From contig CAVTCB010000006.1 of assembly GCA_963733105.1 (NCBI GenBank), positions 44,374-108,373 of the forward strand: DNA of 64,000 bases, read 5' to 3'. This document shows positions 43,955 through 52,177 of the stretch, one piece after another; within the stretch, counting starts at the first letter, position 1, and every line of letters begins with the position of its first letter. The notes beneath the pieces were generated by a model that ran no database searches, had not been told where the DNA came from, and saw nothing but the letters and a program-made list of their open reading frames with translations. This DNA is from JAFAYN01 sp963733105 (GTDB lineage: Bacteria; Gemmatimonadota; Gemmatimonadetes; Longimicrobiales; Longimicrobiaceae). The position numbers and the translations under genes are program-made.

Positions 43955-43984
43955 AAAAAGCCCTCCCCCAGAATTGGGGGAGGG
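43955..43984 (-). terminator. Intrinsic terminator for the minus-strand small genes
   Basis: On the minus strand a 10-bp perfect stem (CCCTCCCCCA / TGGGGGAGGG, loop of 4, bases 43961-43984) is followed by GC and then TTTTT (43959-43955). This is a standard Rho-independent terminator for transcripts coming from 44,281. Confidence 0.75.
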
Positions 43985-44066
43985 TGGCGAGCCCGAGTGA
44001 GCCGGGTGGGGGCGCGCGGAGGGCACCTCCGGCAGAGTCTCCCCGAACCCTGATCGGTGTCGTTCT

Positions 44067-44092
44067 CCCCTCCCCCGCAAGCGGGGGAGGGG
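44067..44092. terminator. 12-bp perfect hairpin downstream of small ORF
   Basis: CCCCTCCCCCGC / GCGGGGGAGGGG with an AA centre begins 7 nt beyond the stop of the 60-codon minus-strand gene. There is no T run. It could terminate or protect the transcript end. Confidence 0.5.
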
Positions 44093-44098
44093 GGTGGA

Positions 44099-44281
44099 TC
44101 AGCGCCGGTTCAGGATGGCGTCGATGCGGTTCCACTCCTGCACCAGGTCGGCGCGGTCGTCGGCGTCCAGGGCCTCGCCGCCTCCGGAGCCGTCGCCCTC
44201 CTTCATCAGCTGCATGAGCCGGTCGCGCCGCTGCTCCAGCTTCGCGCGCTCCGCGTCCGTCAGCGTGTTCGGGTCTGCCAC
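44099..44281 (-). CDS. Small charged hypothetical protein
   Basis: 60 residues (MADPNTLTDAERAKLEQRRDRLMQLMKEGDGSGGG ... DDRADLVQEWNRIDAILNRR), very rich in Arg, Asp, Glu and Leu and predicted almost entirely helical, with a glycine hinge in the middle. No known family recognised. It follows the lipoprotein gene at 44,879-44,385 on the same strand by 103 bp and is followed by two hairpins, so it may be the last gene of that transcript. Confidence 0.6.
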   Translation of the reverse strand: MADPNTLTDAERAKLEQRRDRLMQLMKEGDGSGGGEALDADDRADLVQEWNRIDAILNRR

Positions 44282-44384
44282 TGTCGCCTCCCGGGTGGGT
44301 GGGTGTCGTGCTCGGGGTGCTTCCCGCCTGCAAGGTGCACCGCGGGCCCACCCACCGCAACCACGGGTCCCCGGCGCCCGGCCC

Positions 44385-44879
44385 TCAGCTCCCGGGAGGA
44401 GCCTGGGGGGAGGGGGACGCGTGCCAGTGGACCACCTTCCACCCGCCGCCCTCGCGGCGGAACACCACGGACCGGCGCGCAGGCGACTCGGCGCCCAGGT
44501 GGAAGGTGACGACCGCGGCGTCGGCGCCGGCCATCTGGACGCGCAGGTCGCGCGGGGCGAGCCCCTGCACCATGGGCCGGCCGGCCCGGGCGCGGGCGGT
44601 GCGCTGCGCCTCGAAGAACCGGGAGAAGACCGCCTCCACCGCCGCCTTCCCGTCGGCGCGGGTGGGGACCTGGGCGAACGGGAAGAACATGGTGACGTCC
44701 TCCGCGAGGTAGCCCCGGAACGGCTCCCACTGCAGGGAGTCGAAGGCGGCGATGAAGCCCGCCGCGGCGCGGTGCGCGCCCGCCGAGTCGGGATGGACTT
44801 CCGGGGCGCGCGTCGCGCCGCAGCCGGCCAGCACGCCGAGCGAGGACAGGACGAGGAGGATGCGAACGGGTCTGTGCAT
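44385..44879 (-). CDS. Lipoprotein with SnoaL/DUF4440-like (NTF2-fold) domain
   Basis: 164 residues from ATG 44879. The start gives a clear lipoprotein signal, MHRPVRILLVLSSLGVLAGCGA, with the lipobox LAGC (acylated Cys at residue ~20). The rest matches the NTF2-like SnoaL/DUF4440 pattern: AAAGFIAAFDSLQWEPFRGYLAEDVTMFFP, DLRVQMAGADAAVVTFHLG and the terminal GGWKVVHWHAS. Such domains bind small ligands or act as small lyases/isomerases; no catalytic assignment is possible. It should be anchored at the membrane. Its leader (44,880-45,041) contains a strong hairpin. Confidence 0.8.
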   Translation of the reverse strand: MHRPVRILLVLSSLGVLAGCGATRAPEVHPDSAGAHRAAAGFIAAFDSLQWEPFRGYLAEDVTMFFPFAQVPTRADGKAAVEAVFSRFFEAQRTARARAGRPMVQGLAPRDLRVQMAGADAAVVTFHLGAESPARRSVVFRREGGGWKVVHWHASPSPQAPPGS

Positions 44880-44934
44880 TGATGGGCTCTCTGGATGAAA
44901 AGGGTTGGATCGGGGTGTGGGTCGTCGGCGGGGC

Positions 44935-44992
44935 GCTCCCTCCGGAAAGCAAGAACTCGCTTCGCTCAGACAGCTTGCTTTCCTCCGGGAGC
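44935..44992. repeat. Long interrupted hairpin in the lipoprotein gene leader
   Basis: The arms pair as GCTCCC/GGGAGC, a 3x3 internal loop, then GGAAAGCAAG/CTTGCTTTCC, closing a 20-nt loop. The fold lies 56 nt upstream of the lipoprotein start in its leader. It may be an attenuator, a processing site, or a further dispersed repeat. Confidence 0.55.
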
Positions 44993-45041
44993 ACCCCACC
45001 TCCTCCCGTGGGTAACTCCTACTACAACTACGCGCGCAGTC

Positions 45042-45181
45042 AGCAGTTGCGTGAGGGATGCGAGCCCGAAGGGGCGAGACCCGGCGCAGTTTGCCGGGGC
45101 TCGACTCCGTTGGGAACGGTTGTATCGTTCCCTACGGAGCCGCAGCCCGACCCCCGCGCCAGCGGGGGGCACGCCCGAACC
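45042..45181 (-). repeat. Structured 3'-UTR repeat, copy B
   Basis: A 140-bp minus-strand copy of the element at 43710-43851, starting 14 nt after the stop of the minus-strand ADOP gene. Its second stem reads CTCCGTAGGGAACG / CGTTCCCAACGGAG. Three base pairs differ from copy A (two A-T to G-C, one C-G to A-T) and each change is matched on the other arm; the loop ATACAAC and the A-A mismatch are kept. The third stem is CCCGGC/GCCGGG, one pair shorter on both sides than copy A. This is strong evidence for a conserved RNA fold. Confidence 0.8.
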
Positions 45182-45195
45182 TCCCGAACGAAAAC

Positions 45196-47917
45196 TTACC
45201 CCCCTGCCCGCAGAGCCTCGACAGGCTGGATGCGGAGGGCGCGCCTGGCCGGGACGGCGCTCGCGAGGAGGCCCACGCCCATCATGAACGCCGCGATCGC
45301 CGCGAACGCCGCGAAGCCCAGCGCAGGCCCGGCCCCCCGCGCCACCTCGGGGAGGCCCCAGGCCACCACCATGCTCCCCGGCACGCTCCCGGCGAGGACC
45401 CCCAGCCCCACCTGAGCCATGGCCGGGGAGAAGACCCCGGTGAGGATGCGGCGCGGGCTCGCGCCCACGGCGGCGCGGATCCCGATCTCGCGCGTGCGCC
45501 GCGTGACGGTGAACGACATCAGCGAGTAGACGCCCGCGGTCGAGAGGAGGAGGGCCACCGCGCCCACCACGCCGAGCACCCGGAGGAAGAAGCCGAGGGT
45601 CATCCGGTCGGCCCGGCCGATCCGGTCCATCGGCATGGCGTCGTAGAGCCGCAGCGTGGGGTCCACCGCGGCGGCGATCCCGCGGAGCCGCGGCGCCAGG
45701 GAGCCGGCGTCCCCCCGCACCCGCACGGCCAGGTGGAGCGGGTAGGCGCCGGCCGGGGACGCGGGGCGGTAGAGCACCGGGCCCAGCGCCGACTCGTCGC
45801 CGCCGGCGGTGAGGCTCCTCACCACGCCGACGATGCGGTACCACGGGCCCGGCTCCGGGCGCTCGACCGCGGCCTCGCGCACGCGCAGGCCGACGGGGTC
45901 GCGGCCCCCGAGGACGCGCTGGACGAAGCGCTGGTCCACGACCACCACGTCCCGGCCGAGCTCGACGTCGCCGGCGTCGAAGGCGCGCCCGGAGAGGACC
46001 GGGGCGCCGAAGGCGTCGAAGAAGCCCGGGTCCACCGCGGCGGACTTCACCGAGTGCGTGGCCCCGCCCCCCGGGGCCGCCGCCGCGCCGTCCACCTCCA
46101 CCTCCATCCAGGGGTGGTGCATCCCCGGGAGCCGGCTCCCGTAGGTGACGCGGGCGACGCCGGGCTCGCCCTCCAGGCGCCGCGCCAGCTCCCGGTAGGT
46201 GGCCGCGAAGCGGGCGCGGAGCGCGGCCTCCGCGGCCTCCTCCGGGGTGCCGGGCGGGGTGGCGCGGTCCATCTCCAGCCGGACGGACAGGTACTCCGCC
46301 GCCGCGAAGCGGAGCCCGGGGGCGCCGTACCGCCCCACGCGCACGTTCCACCCCACGGACACCACGACCAGGAGGAAGACGACGGTGAGCGCCACCTGGG
46401 TGACGATCACCCCGGTCCACACCCCCCCGAACCCCGTCCCGGAGCCGCCCGCGGCGGCGTGCTTGAGGCCGGCCTGCAGCCGGGGCCCGGTGGCCCTGAG
46501 CGCGGGGACGACGCCCACCACCACGGCGGCCAGGACCGCGAGCACGCCGGCGTAGAGGAGCGTCGCCGGCGCCAGCCGGTCGTCCCACCAGAACGGGGGC
46601 ACGGCCCCCTCGGCGACGAGGGCGGCCCTGACCCACCGCAGCCCGAGCGCCGCGGCCGCGAGCCCCACGGCGGCGGCCACGGAGGTGAGCACCAGCGCCT
46701 CGGCGAAGAGCTGCGCGGCGATCCGGCCGCGGCTCGCCCCCAGCGCGGTGCGGACGGTGATCTCGCCCGCGCGCGTCAGGGTCCGCGCGAACACCAGCGT
46801 GGCGACGTTGGCGCCGCAGACGCCCAGGAGCCCCAGGAAGAAGAGGTTGAGCGCGTACATCATCCGCATCTGGAGGACCCCGTCGGGGGCGGAGGACCAG
46901 AGCGACTCCACGTACGGCTCGACGAAGGGACGGAGGTTCTTCGCGTTCGGGGGAGCCGGCGGCGGCGCGCAGGCCGGCGGCGCCGAGCTCGGCCTGCGCC
47001 GCGCCGAGCCCCACCCCCGGGGCGAGGCGGCCGAACATCCGGATGGCGGGCCCCTCGCCCCGCCGGAGGGCGGAGCCGTCCAGCCGCAGCGGGACCCAGA
47101 GGCCGTGGTTGACGGGGAAGGCGAAGCCCGGCGGCATCACCCCCACCACGGTGACCGGCGAGCTTCCCAGCCGCACCGTCCGTCCGACGGCGCCGGGGTC
47201 GCCCCCGAAGCGGCTCCGCCACAGGTCGTGGCCCAGGACCGCCACGGGGGGCGCCCCGGGCTCCTCGTCCGCCTCCACCAGGGGCCTCCCCAGGAGCGGG
47301 GGGACGCGGGTCACGCGGAACGCGGACGCGCTGATCTCCACGCCCTCCACGGGCTCGGTCCGTCCGTCCGGGGTGATCAGGTTGCGCTCCAGCGGCTGGA
47401 ACGCCCCCAGCTCCCGGACCGACTCCAGCTCCCCGCGCCACGCCAGGAAGTCGTGCGCCGTGCGCTGCTCGGTCTTCCCCTTCGCCGCGTCCCGGACGTA
47501 GATCCCCACCACGCGTCCGCCGTCCGGGAAGGGGAGCCTCGGGCGGACCAGGTCGTTGACGAGCTCGAGGTATGCCGCGCCGCCCCCGATGGCGACCGAG
47601 AGCGCCAGCACCGCGACCGCCGTGAGCCCGGGGGAGCGGAGCAGCATGCGGACGCCCAGCCTGAAGTCCAGCGACATCCCGGCCAGGCGGGTGATCCCCC
47701 GGACGTCGCGCCCCTCCTCCTTGTACCGGTCCACGCCGCCGAAGAGGACGGCGGCCCGGCGCCGCGCCTCCCGCGGCTCCAGCCCCTGCTCGCGCGCCAG
47801 CCGCTCCGCCTCCATCTCCATGTGGAAGCGCATCTCCTCGTCCATCTCCGCCTCCAGCCGGTCGGGCCGCCGGAGCCCGCGCCAGAGCGACCGCGCACGC
47901 GCGAAGAGGCCCTTCAC
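45196..47917 (-). CDS. ADOP-family MacB-like ABC permease (frame break near 46,950)
   Basis: About 907 residues from GTG 47917, one base after the padR stop. The N-terminal prefix (EMDEEMRFHMEMEAERLAREQGLEPREARRRAAVLFGG) and first helix (LTAVAVLALSVAIGGGAAYLELVNDL) are followed by a MacB periplasmic domain, three helices (MYALNLFFLGLLGVCGANVATLVFARTLTRAGEITVRTALGASRGRI), a second periplasmic domain and a terminal FtsX-like module (VTRRTREIGIRAAVGASPRRI). Around 46,950 the frame changes: AAAGSPEREEPPS in one frame, PNAKNLRPFVEPYVESLW in the next. One C missing from a C run explains this. No ATPase neighbour is seen. The structured repeat copy B begins 14 nt after the stop. Confidence 0.88.
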
Positions 47918-47918
47918 C

Positions 47919-48260
47919 TCACGCCTCCCGGGGCGTGGTGCGCAGGGCCGTGCCGATGGCCTCGGCCAGCCGGTTCCAGCTCGCCACCTCCTCCCCCAGC
48001 CGCTCCCGCCCCGCGGCGGTGAGCCGGTAGTACTTGGCGCGGCGGTTGTTGTCGGACACGCCCCACTCGCTCTCGATCAGCCCCCGGTGCTCCAGGCGAT
48101 AGAGGGCGGGGTAGAGCGCGCCCTGCTGGACGTGGAGCGCGCCGCCCGAGATCTGCTCGATGCGGAGGAGCACCCCGTAGCCGTGCAGCCTCCCCAGGGA
48201 GACGGCCTTGAGGATCAGGAGGTCGAGCGTTCCGGGGAGCAGCTCTGCGGTTTCGGCCAT
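47919..48260 (-). CDS. PadR-family transcriptional regulator
   Basis: 113 residues: LLPGTLDLLILKAVSLGRLHGYGVLLRIEQ, QQGALYPALYRLEHRGLIESEWGVSDNNRRAKYYRLTAAGRERL. It is paralogous to the PadR at 38,916. The ribosome site AGGAGAG lies just upstream of ATG 48260. The next gene, the ADOP permease, starts with one base between stop and start, so the pair is coupled and PadR is probably its repressor. Confidence 0.94.
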   Translation of the reverse strand: MAETAELLPGTLDLLILKAVSLGRLHGYGVLLRIEQISGGALHVQQGALYPALYRLEHRGLIESEWGVSDNNRRAKYYRLTAAGRERLGEEVASWNRLAEAIGTALRTTPREA

Positions 48261-48291
48261 GGCCTCTCTCCTAAGCGGGATAGGGAAGAGA

Positions 48292-48321
48292 AAGATCGCG
48301 GCCCTTCTCCTAATCTGTCAA
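48292..48321 (-). promoter_or_regulatory. Putative promoter of the second padR
   Basis: A perfect minus-strand TTGACA (48321-48316) lies between the response regulator and padR. The matching -10 is weak (CGATCT or GATCTT at 17-18 bp). The parallel with TTGACA in front of the other padR makes a promoter plausible. Confidence 0.35.
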
Positions 48322-48334
48322 GGAGAGGCGAGGC

Positions 48335-48937
48335 TCAGAGCCACCCCTTCTCGCGCGCGGTGCGGGCGGCCTCGATGCGGTTGGCGGCGCCCAGCTTGGA
48401 GATGGCCCCGGAAAGGTAGTTCCGCACCGTCCCCTCGGAGAGGAAGAGCCTGGCCGCGATGGCGGCGCCGGTGAGCCCCTGCGCGGCCAGCCGGAGCACC
48501 TCCCGCTCGCGGTCGCTCAGCGGGTCGCGCTCGGTCCAGGCTTCGCGCGCCAGCTCGGGGTCGATGGCCCGGCCGCCGGCGTGCACCCGCCGGACGGCGT
48601 TGGCGAGCTCCTCGGACGGGCTGTCCTTGAGGAGGTAGCCGGCCGCGCCGGCGTCGAGGGCGCGCCGGAGGTAGCCGCTGCGGGCGAAGGTGGTGAGGAT
48701 GACGACGCGGGTGGGGAGCTCCCGCCGCGCGATCTCGGCGGCGGCTTCCAGCCCGGTCATCTCCGGCATCTCGATGTCGGTGAGGAGCACGTCGGGGCGG
48801 TGCCGCTCCACCAGCTCCAGCGCCTCCCGCCCGTTCCCCGCCCGGCCGACGACCTCGATGTCGCTCTCGATCTCCAGGAGCGCGGCGAGCGCGCCGAGCA
48901 CCATGGACTGGTCCTCGGCGATCAGGACGCGGATCAC
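48335..48937 (-). CDS. NarL/DesR-type response regulator
   Basis: 200 residues from GTG 48937, which overlaps the kinase stop (GTGA). Receiver domain with IRVLIAEDQSMVLGAL, phospho-acceptor Asp in VLLTDIEMP, and Lys in YLLKDSPSEE; then a LuxR-type HTH (LSDREREVLRLAAQGLTGAAIAARLFLSEGTVRNYLSGAISKLG). It closely matches the DesR group, partner of DesK-like kinases, and is encoded with exactly such a kinase. The target genes are not shown by the sequence; the adjacent amidohydrolase operon is the obvious candidate. Confidence 0.93.
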   Translation of the reverse strand: MIRVLIAEDQSMVLGALAALLEIESDIEVVGRAGNGREALELVERHRPDVLLTDIEMPEMTGLEAAAEIARRELPTRVVILTTFARSGYLRRALDAGAAGYLLKDSPSEELANAVRRVHAGGRAIDPELAREAWTERDPLSDREREVLRLAAQGLTGAAIAARLFLSEGTVRNYLSGAISKLGAANRIEAARTAREKGWL

Positions 48938-50067
48938 GGGGCCCCCTCCGCGGGGACGCGGACCGTCAGGCGCAGCCCGCGCCCCGCTCCGCCCCGGTCC
49001 CGGTGGACGCTCCCTCCGGCGGCCTCCACCCGCTCGCGCATCCCGCGCAGCCCGCTCCCCTCGGGGACCTCGTCCCCCGCGCCGTCGTCCTCCACCACGA
49101 GCACGTGGCCGCCGCCTTCCAGGCGCGACCGGATGCGGCAGGACGCCGCGCCCGAATGGCGGACGACGTTGGTCACCGCCTCGCGCAGCGCGAGGGCGAG
49201 CGCTTCCCCGGCGGCGCGCTCCGGCTCCACCGGCTGGAGGTCCAGCTCGACGCGGATGCCGGCGGCGCCCAGCAGCGAGCGCGCCCGCTCGACCTCCTCC
49301 GGGAGCGAGGCGCGGTAGCCGCGGATGGCCTCGCGCACCTCGCGCAGCGCCTCGCGCGACACCCGCTCCACGTCGCGGATCTCCCGGGCCGCGCGCTCGG
49401 GGTCGCGCGTGGCGAGCTTGGCCGCCAGCTCCGACTTGAGGACGATCAGGGAGAGGGTGTGTCCCAGCAGGTCGTGCAGGTCGCGGGCGATCCGCTCGCG
49501 CTCGGCCACCGCCGCCAGCTGCCCGATCCGCTCCTGCGCCATCCGCAGCTTGTGGTCGGCCCGCCTGACCCCGGTCTGGTGGAGGTTTACGAAGCCGATC
49601 ATCAGCGGGAGCGCGGCCGCGGAGATCCAGAAGTGGGGCGGGGTCCCGGTGATCCACCCCGTCAGCAGGCCCCCGAGCGCGATCAGCACGATGGCCGACG
49701 CCGCGACGCGGGTGCGCGGGTGGGTGCCGGCGAAGCTCGCCGCGTAGGTGAAGAAGACGGAGGAGCCGGTGTTGACGGGAGCGAACGCCGCGCCCAGGAG
49801 CGCCTGCAGCGCGGCGATCAGGAGGAGCTCCCGCCCGCTCGCCCAGTACCCGCGGAAGTAGGAGACCAGGAACACGGCCACCCCCAGCACCGTGGCCGTC
49901 GCTTCGGCGGCGGTCAGCTCCCCCAGGCGGAGCCGGATGGCCGGCTGGACCAGGAATACCGGGAGGAAGGCCAGCCAGACGTACGGCGTCCAGCCGAGGC
50001 GCTCGTCGGGGGGGAGGAGCCCCCGCCGGGCCGGCCGCCCGGGGGGGAGTGTCGCCTGCTCGGTCAT
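48934..50067 (-). CDS. DesK-like sensor histidine kinase
   Basis: 377 residues. Several membrane helices (TPYVWLAFLPVFLVQPAI, ATATVLGVAVFLVSYF, LLLIAALQALLGAAF, VAASAIVLIALGGLLTGWI, ISAAALPLMIGFVNL) are followed by a HisKA_3 dimerisation domain with phospho-His in RERIARDLHDLLGHTLSL and an ATPase domain (REAVTNVVRHSGA, VEDDGAG, GLRGMRERVEAAGG). The layout is that of DesK-type thermo- or membrane-state sensors. It sits 12 bp after the amidohydrolase gene and overlaps the response regulator gene, so the three are probably co-transcribed. Confidence 0.93.
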   Translation of the reverse strand: MTEQATLPPGRPARRGLLPPDERLGWTPYVWLAFLPVFLVQPAIRLRLGELTAAEATATVLGVAVFLVSYFRGYWASGRELLLIAALQALLGAAFAPVNTGSSVFFTYAASFAGTHPRTRVAASAIVLIALGGLLTGWITGTPPHFWISAAALPLMIGFVNLHQTGVRRADHKLRMAQERIGQLAAVAERERIARDLHDLLGHTLSLIVLKSELAAKLATRDPERAAREIRDVERVSREALREVREAIRGYRASLPEEVERARSLLGAAGIRVELDLQPVEPERAAGEALALALREAVTNVVRHSGAASCRIRSRLEGGGHVLVVEDDGAGDEVPEGSGLRGMRERVEAAGGSVHRDRGGAGRGLRLTVRVPAEGAP

Positions 50068-50079
50068 CCGTGGCTCTTC

Positions 50080-51891
50080 CTAGCGAAGGCGGAAGTCGTC
50101 GACCCGGAAGCCGAACGGCCCCGGCTGCGGCCCGCCGGCCAGCACCACCCCCATCACGTCGCTCCCGTCGATGCCGAAGTCGGACCAGGCCATCGCGACC
50201 TCGGTCCACTCCGGCCCCGCCACGAAGGTGCGGGTGAGGGGCGTGCTCCCCTTGCTGCGGGCAAATACCATGACACGGTACGTCCTGCCGTCGCCGCGGG
50301 TGCGGAAGGCGAGCCCCTGCCGCGCCGACAGGTCGACCGGGGCCATGGGCTGCGTCCCGGGTGTCCACATGGCGCCGTACCAGGCGTACGGGACCGTGCT
50401 GGTGATGGTCCCGGCCACTTCGAGGGCGCGCCGGCTGCTCCCGGCGCCGCCCTCCACCACCCGCACCTCGCCCGTGGAGGTGCCGCCGGCGTAGCTGTCG
50501 GGCGAGGGCATCCACGCCCCGAGCGCCGCGTCGGGGCTCCCGCTCTCCCAGTCGCTCACCAGCCCGCTCGCGGGGACGGCGGGGCCGCTCCGCTCCGCCG
50601 CCTGCGCCGCGGCGACCGTGCGCGCGAAGCGCTCCCGGTCCACCGGGACGCCCTGCTTCCACACCCCCGCGACGGCGCGCGTGGCCGTGATGTCCCGCGT
50701 GGGGTCTCCCTCCACCAGGAGGAGGTCGGCGCGGAGGCCGGGCGCGATGCGGCCCCGGTCCGCCAGGCGGAACGCGCGGGCGGGGGCGAGGGTGGCCGCG
50801 GTGAGAGCTTCGGCCGGGGTGAGCCCGGCCTGAACCAGCAGCTCCAGCTCGCGGTGCATGGCGGCGCCGTGGGAGGTGCCCGGGTTGGGGGCGTCGGTGC
50901 CGGCCAGGATGGGTACCCGCGCCGCCCGGAGCCGCCGGACGGTCGCCAGCGCTGCCGGGAAGCTCAGCTCGGGCGCGCCGGCGCGCCGCGGGAAGGACTG
51001 CGCCAGCATGGCGCGGCTGGCGGGGAGGAGGTGGCCCGCCAGGCGGGCGTCCCCGGCCAGCGCCGCTCCGCCCGGGGTGCCGGTGATCCCCATCAGCACG
51101 GTGAGCGTGGGGACCACGAAGACGCCGCGGGCGCGGGCGAGGGCGGCGAGCTCGGCGTCGGCCTCGCGGTCGGCGAAGAGGTGCACCAGCCCGTCCGCCC
51201 CCGCCTCGATGGCCTGCTTCGCGCCCTCTGCGTCCCCCACGTGCACCACGGCCAGCTTTCCCCGCCGGTGCGCCGCCTCGACCACGGCGCGCAGCGTCGC
51301 CGCGTCCAGCGTCGGGAGCGACATCCCGTAGGGGTGGCCGTCGTCCAGGACCGCCTTGATCCAGTCGGAGCCCTCGGCGACGCGCGCGTCCACGAAGGCC
51401 TGCGCGGAGTCGGGGGAGGCGAGGGTGGGGATCGGGAGGCCGAACTGGGAGCCGTGGCCGCCGGGGGCGGTCACCAGCGTCCCCGCGGAGAAGAGGTCCG
51501 CCCGGTCCTTCGCCCCGCCGGCGGCCTGCTCGGCGCGCAGGGTGCGGGCGAGGCGCTGGTCGGTGAACATGTCCAGCTCGGTGGTGACGCCGAAGACCAC
51601 GGCCTCGCGCAGGGCGTCGCCGTACACGTGCGTGTGGGCGTCGATCAGCCCGGGCATCAGGGTCTTCCCGGCCGCTTCGACGACGACCGCGCCCCGCGGG
51701 GCCTCCAGGCGGCGCCCGACGCGGGCGATGAGCCCGTCCCGCACCAGGACGTCGGTGTGCTCCAGGACGCGCTCCCCGTCGAACACGCGGGCGTCGCGGA
51801 AGAGCGTGGCCGGCTGCTGCTGGCCCGCGGCGGGGGCGGCGAGCGCGGCGAGGAGGGCGGCCAGGACGGCCGTGCGCGAGAAGAGGGGCAT
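50080..51891 (-). CDS. Secreted metal-dependent amidohydrolase with C-terminal CIA30-like domain
   Basis: 603 residues from ATG 51891, which begins a signal peptide (MPLFSRTAVLAALLAALAAPAAGQQ). Residues ~40-430 form an imidazolonepropionase-like amidohydrolase: metal ligands DAHTHVYGD and VVHVGD, then LAGTDAPNPG and the terminal GRIAPGLRADLLLVEGDP. The remaining ~160 residues (VSDWESGSPDAALG ... WTEVAMAWSDFGIDGSDVMGVVLAGGPQPGPFGFRVDDFRL) look like the CIA30 beta-sandwich, a carbohydrate-binding-like fold. It probably acts in the periplasm as a peptidase/prolidase-like or cyclic-amide hydrolase; the substrate is unknown. Longer in-frame starts upstream lack a signal peptide. Confidence 0.85.
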   Translation of the reverse strand: MPLFSRTAVLAALLAALAAPAAGQQQPATLFRDARVFDGERVLEHTDVLVRDGLIARVGRRLEAPRGAVVVEAAGKTLMPGLIDAHTHVYGDALREAVVFGVTTELDMFTDQRLARTLRAEQAAGGAKDRADLFSAGTLVTAPGGHGSQFGLPIPTLASPDSAQAFVDARVAEGSDWIKAVLDDGHPYGMSLPTLDAATLRAVVEAAHRRGKLAVVHVGDAEGAKQAIEAGADGLVHLFADREADAELAALARARGVFVVPTLTVLMGITGTPGGAALAGDARLAGHLLPASRAMLAQSFPRRAGAPELSFPAALATVRRLRAARVPILAGTDAPNPGTSHGAAMHRELELLVQAGLTPAEALTAATLAPARAFRLADRGRIAPGLRADLLLVEGDPTRDITATRAVAGVWKQGVPVDRERFARTVAAAQAAERSGPAVPASGLVSDWESGSPDAALGAWMPSPDSYAGGTSTGEVRVVEGGAGSSRRALEVAGTITSTVPYAWYGAMWTPGTQPMAPVDLSARQGLAFRTRGDGRTYRVMVFARSKGSTPLTRTFVAGPEWTEVAMAWSDFGIDGSDVMGVVLAGGPQPGPFGFRVDDFRLR

Positions 51892-52114
51892 CGGGGTCTC
51901 CGGTACACGGTATTTCAGGGGGCGGTGCGCGGTTCGCGCCGCAGTATGGAAGGTGGCGGAGGCGGCGCCGGGCCAACATTCCACAACGTCACGAATTCCA
52001 TGTGACGTTCGTCATCTGGATCGGCGGTAGCTGTCTTGATCGATTGGACCACAACGACCTGGTCGAGGTCGGCGTCTACGGCGCCGGGGACTGAGCGCCG
52101 GCCCGGCCCCACGC
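51892..52114. other. Intergenic region upstream of the amidohydrolase
   Basis: This gap must contain the promoter of the amidohydrolase-kinase-regulator operon. It is AT-richer around 51,975-52,060, with several ACGT/TCGT words, but I see no convincing -35/-10 pair, no repeat and no protein-like ORF. Confidence 0.35.
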
Positions 52115-52153
52115 GAAGCGGCCGGCATGGACAGGGTCCATGCCGGCCGCTTC
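52115..52153. terminator. 18-bp perfect hairpin after the amidinotransferase gene
   Basis: A perfect 18-bp stem (52115-52132 with 52136-52153; starts GAAGCGGCCGG, loop AGG) lies 24 nt beyond the stop of the minus-strand gene. There is no T tract on either side, so it is either a U-less terminator or a transcript-stabilising end. Confidence 0.6.
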
Positions 52154-52177
52154 CTGCTCCCCGGGCCGGCGTGCGGC

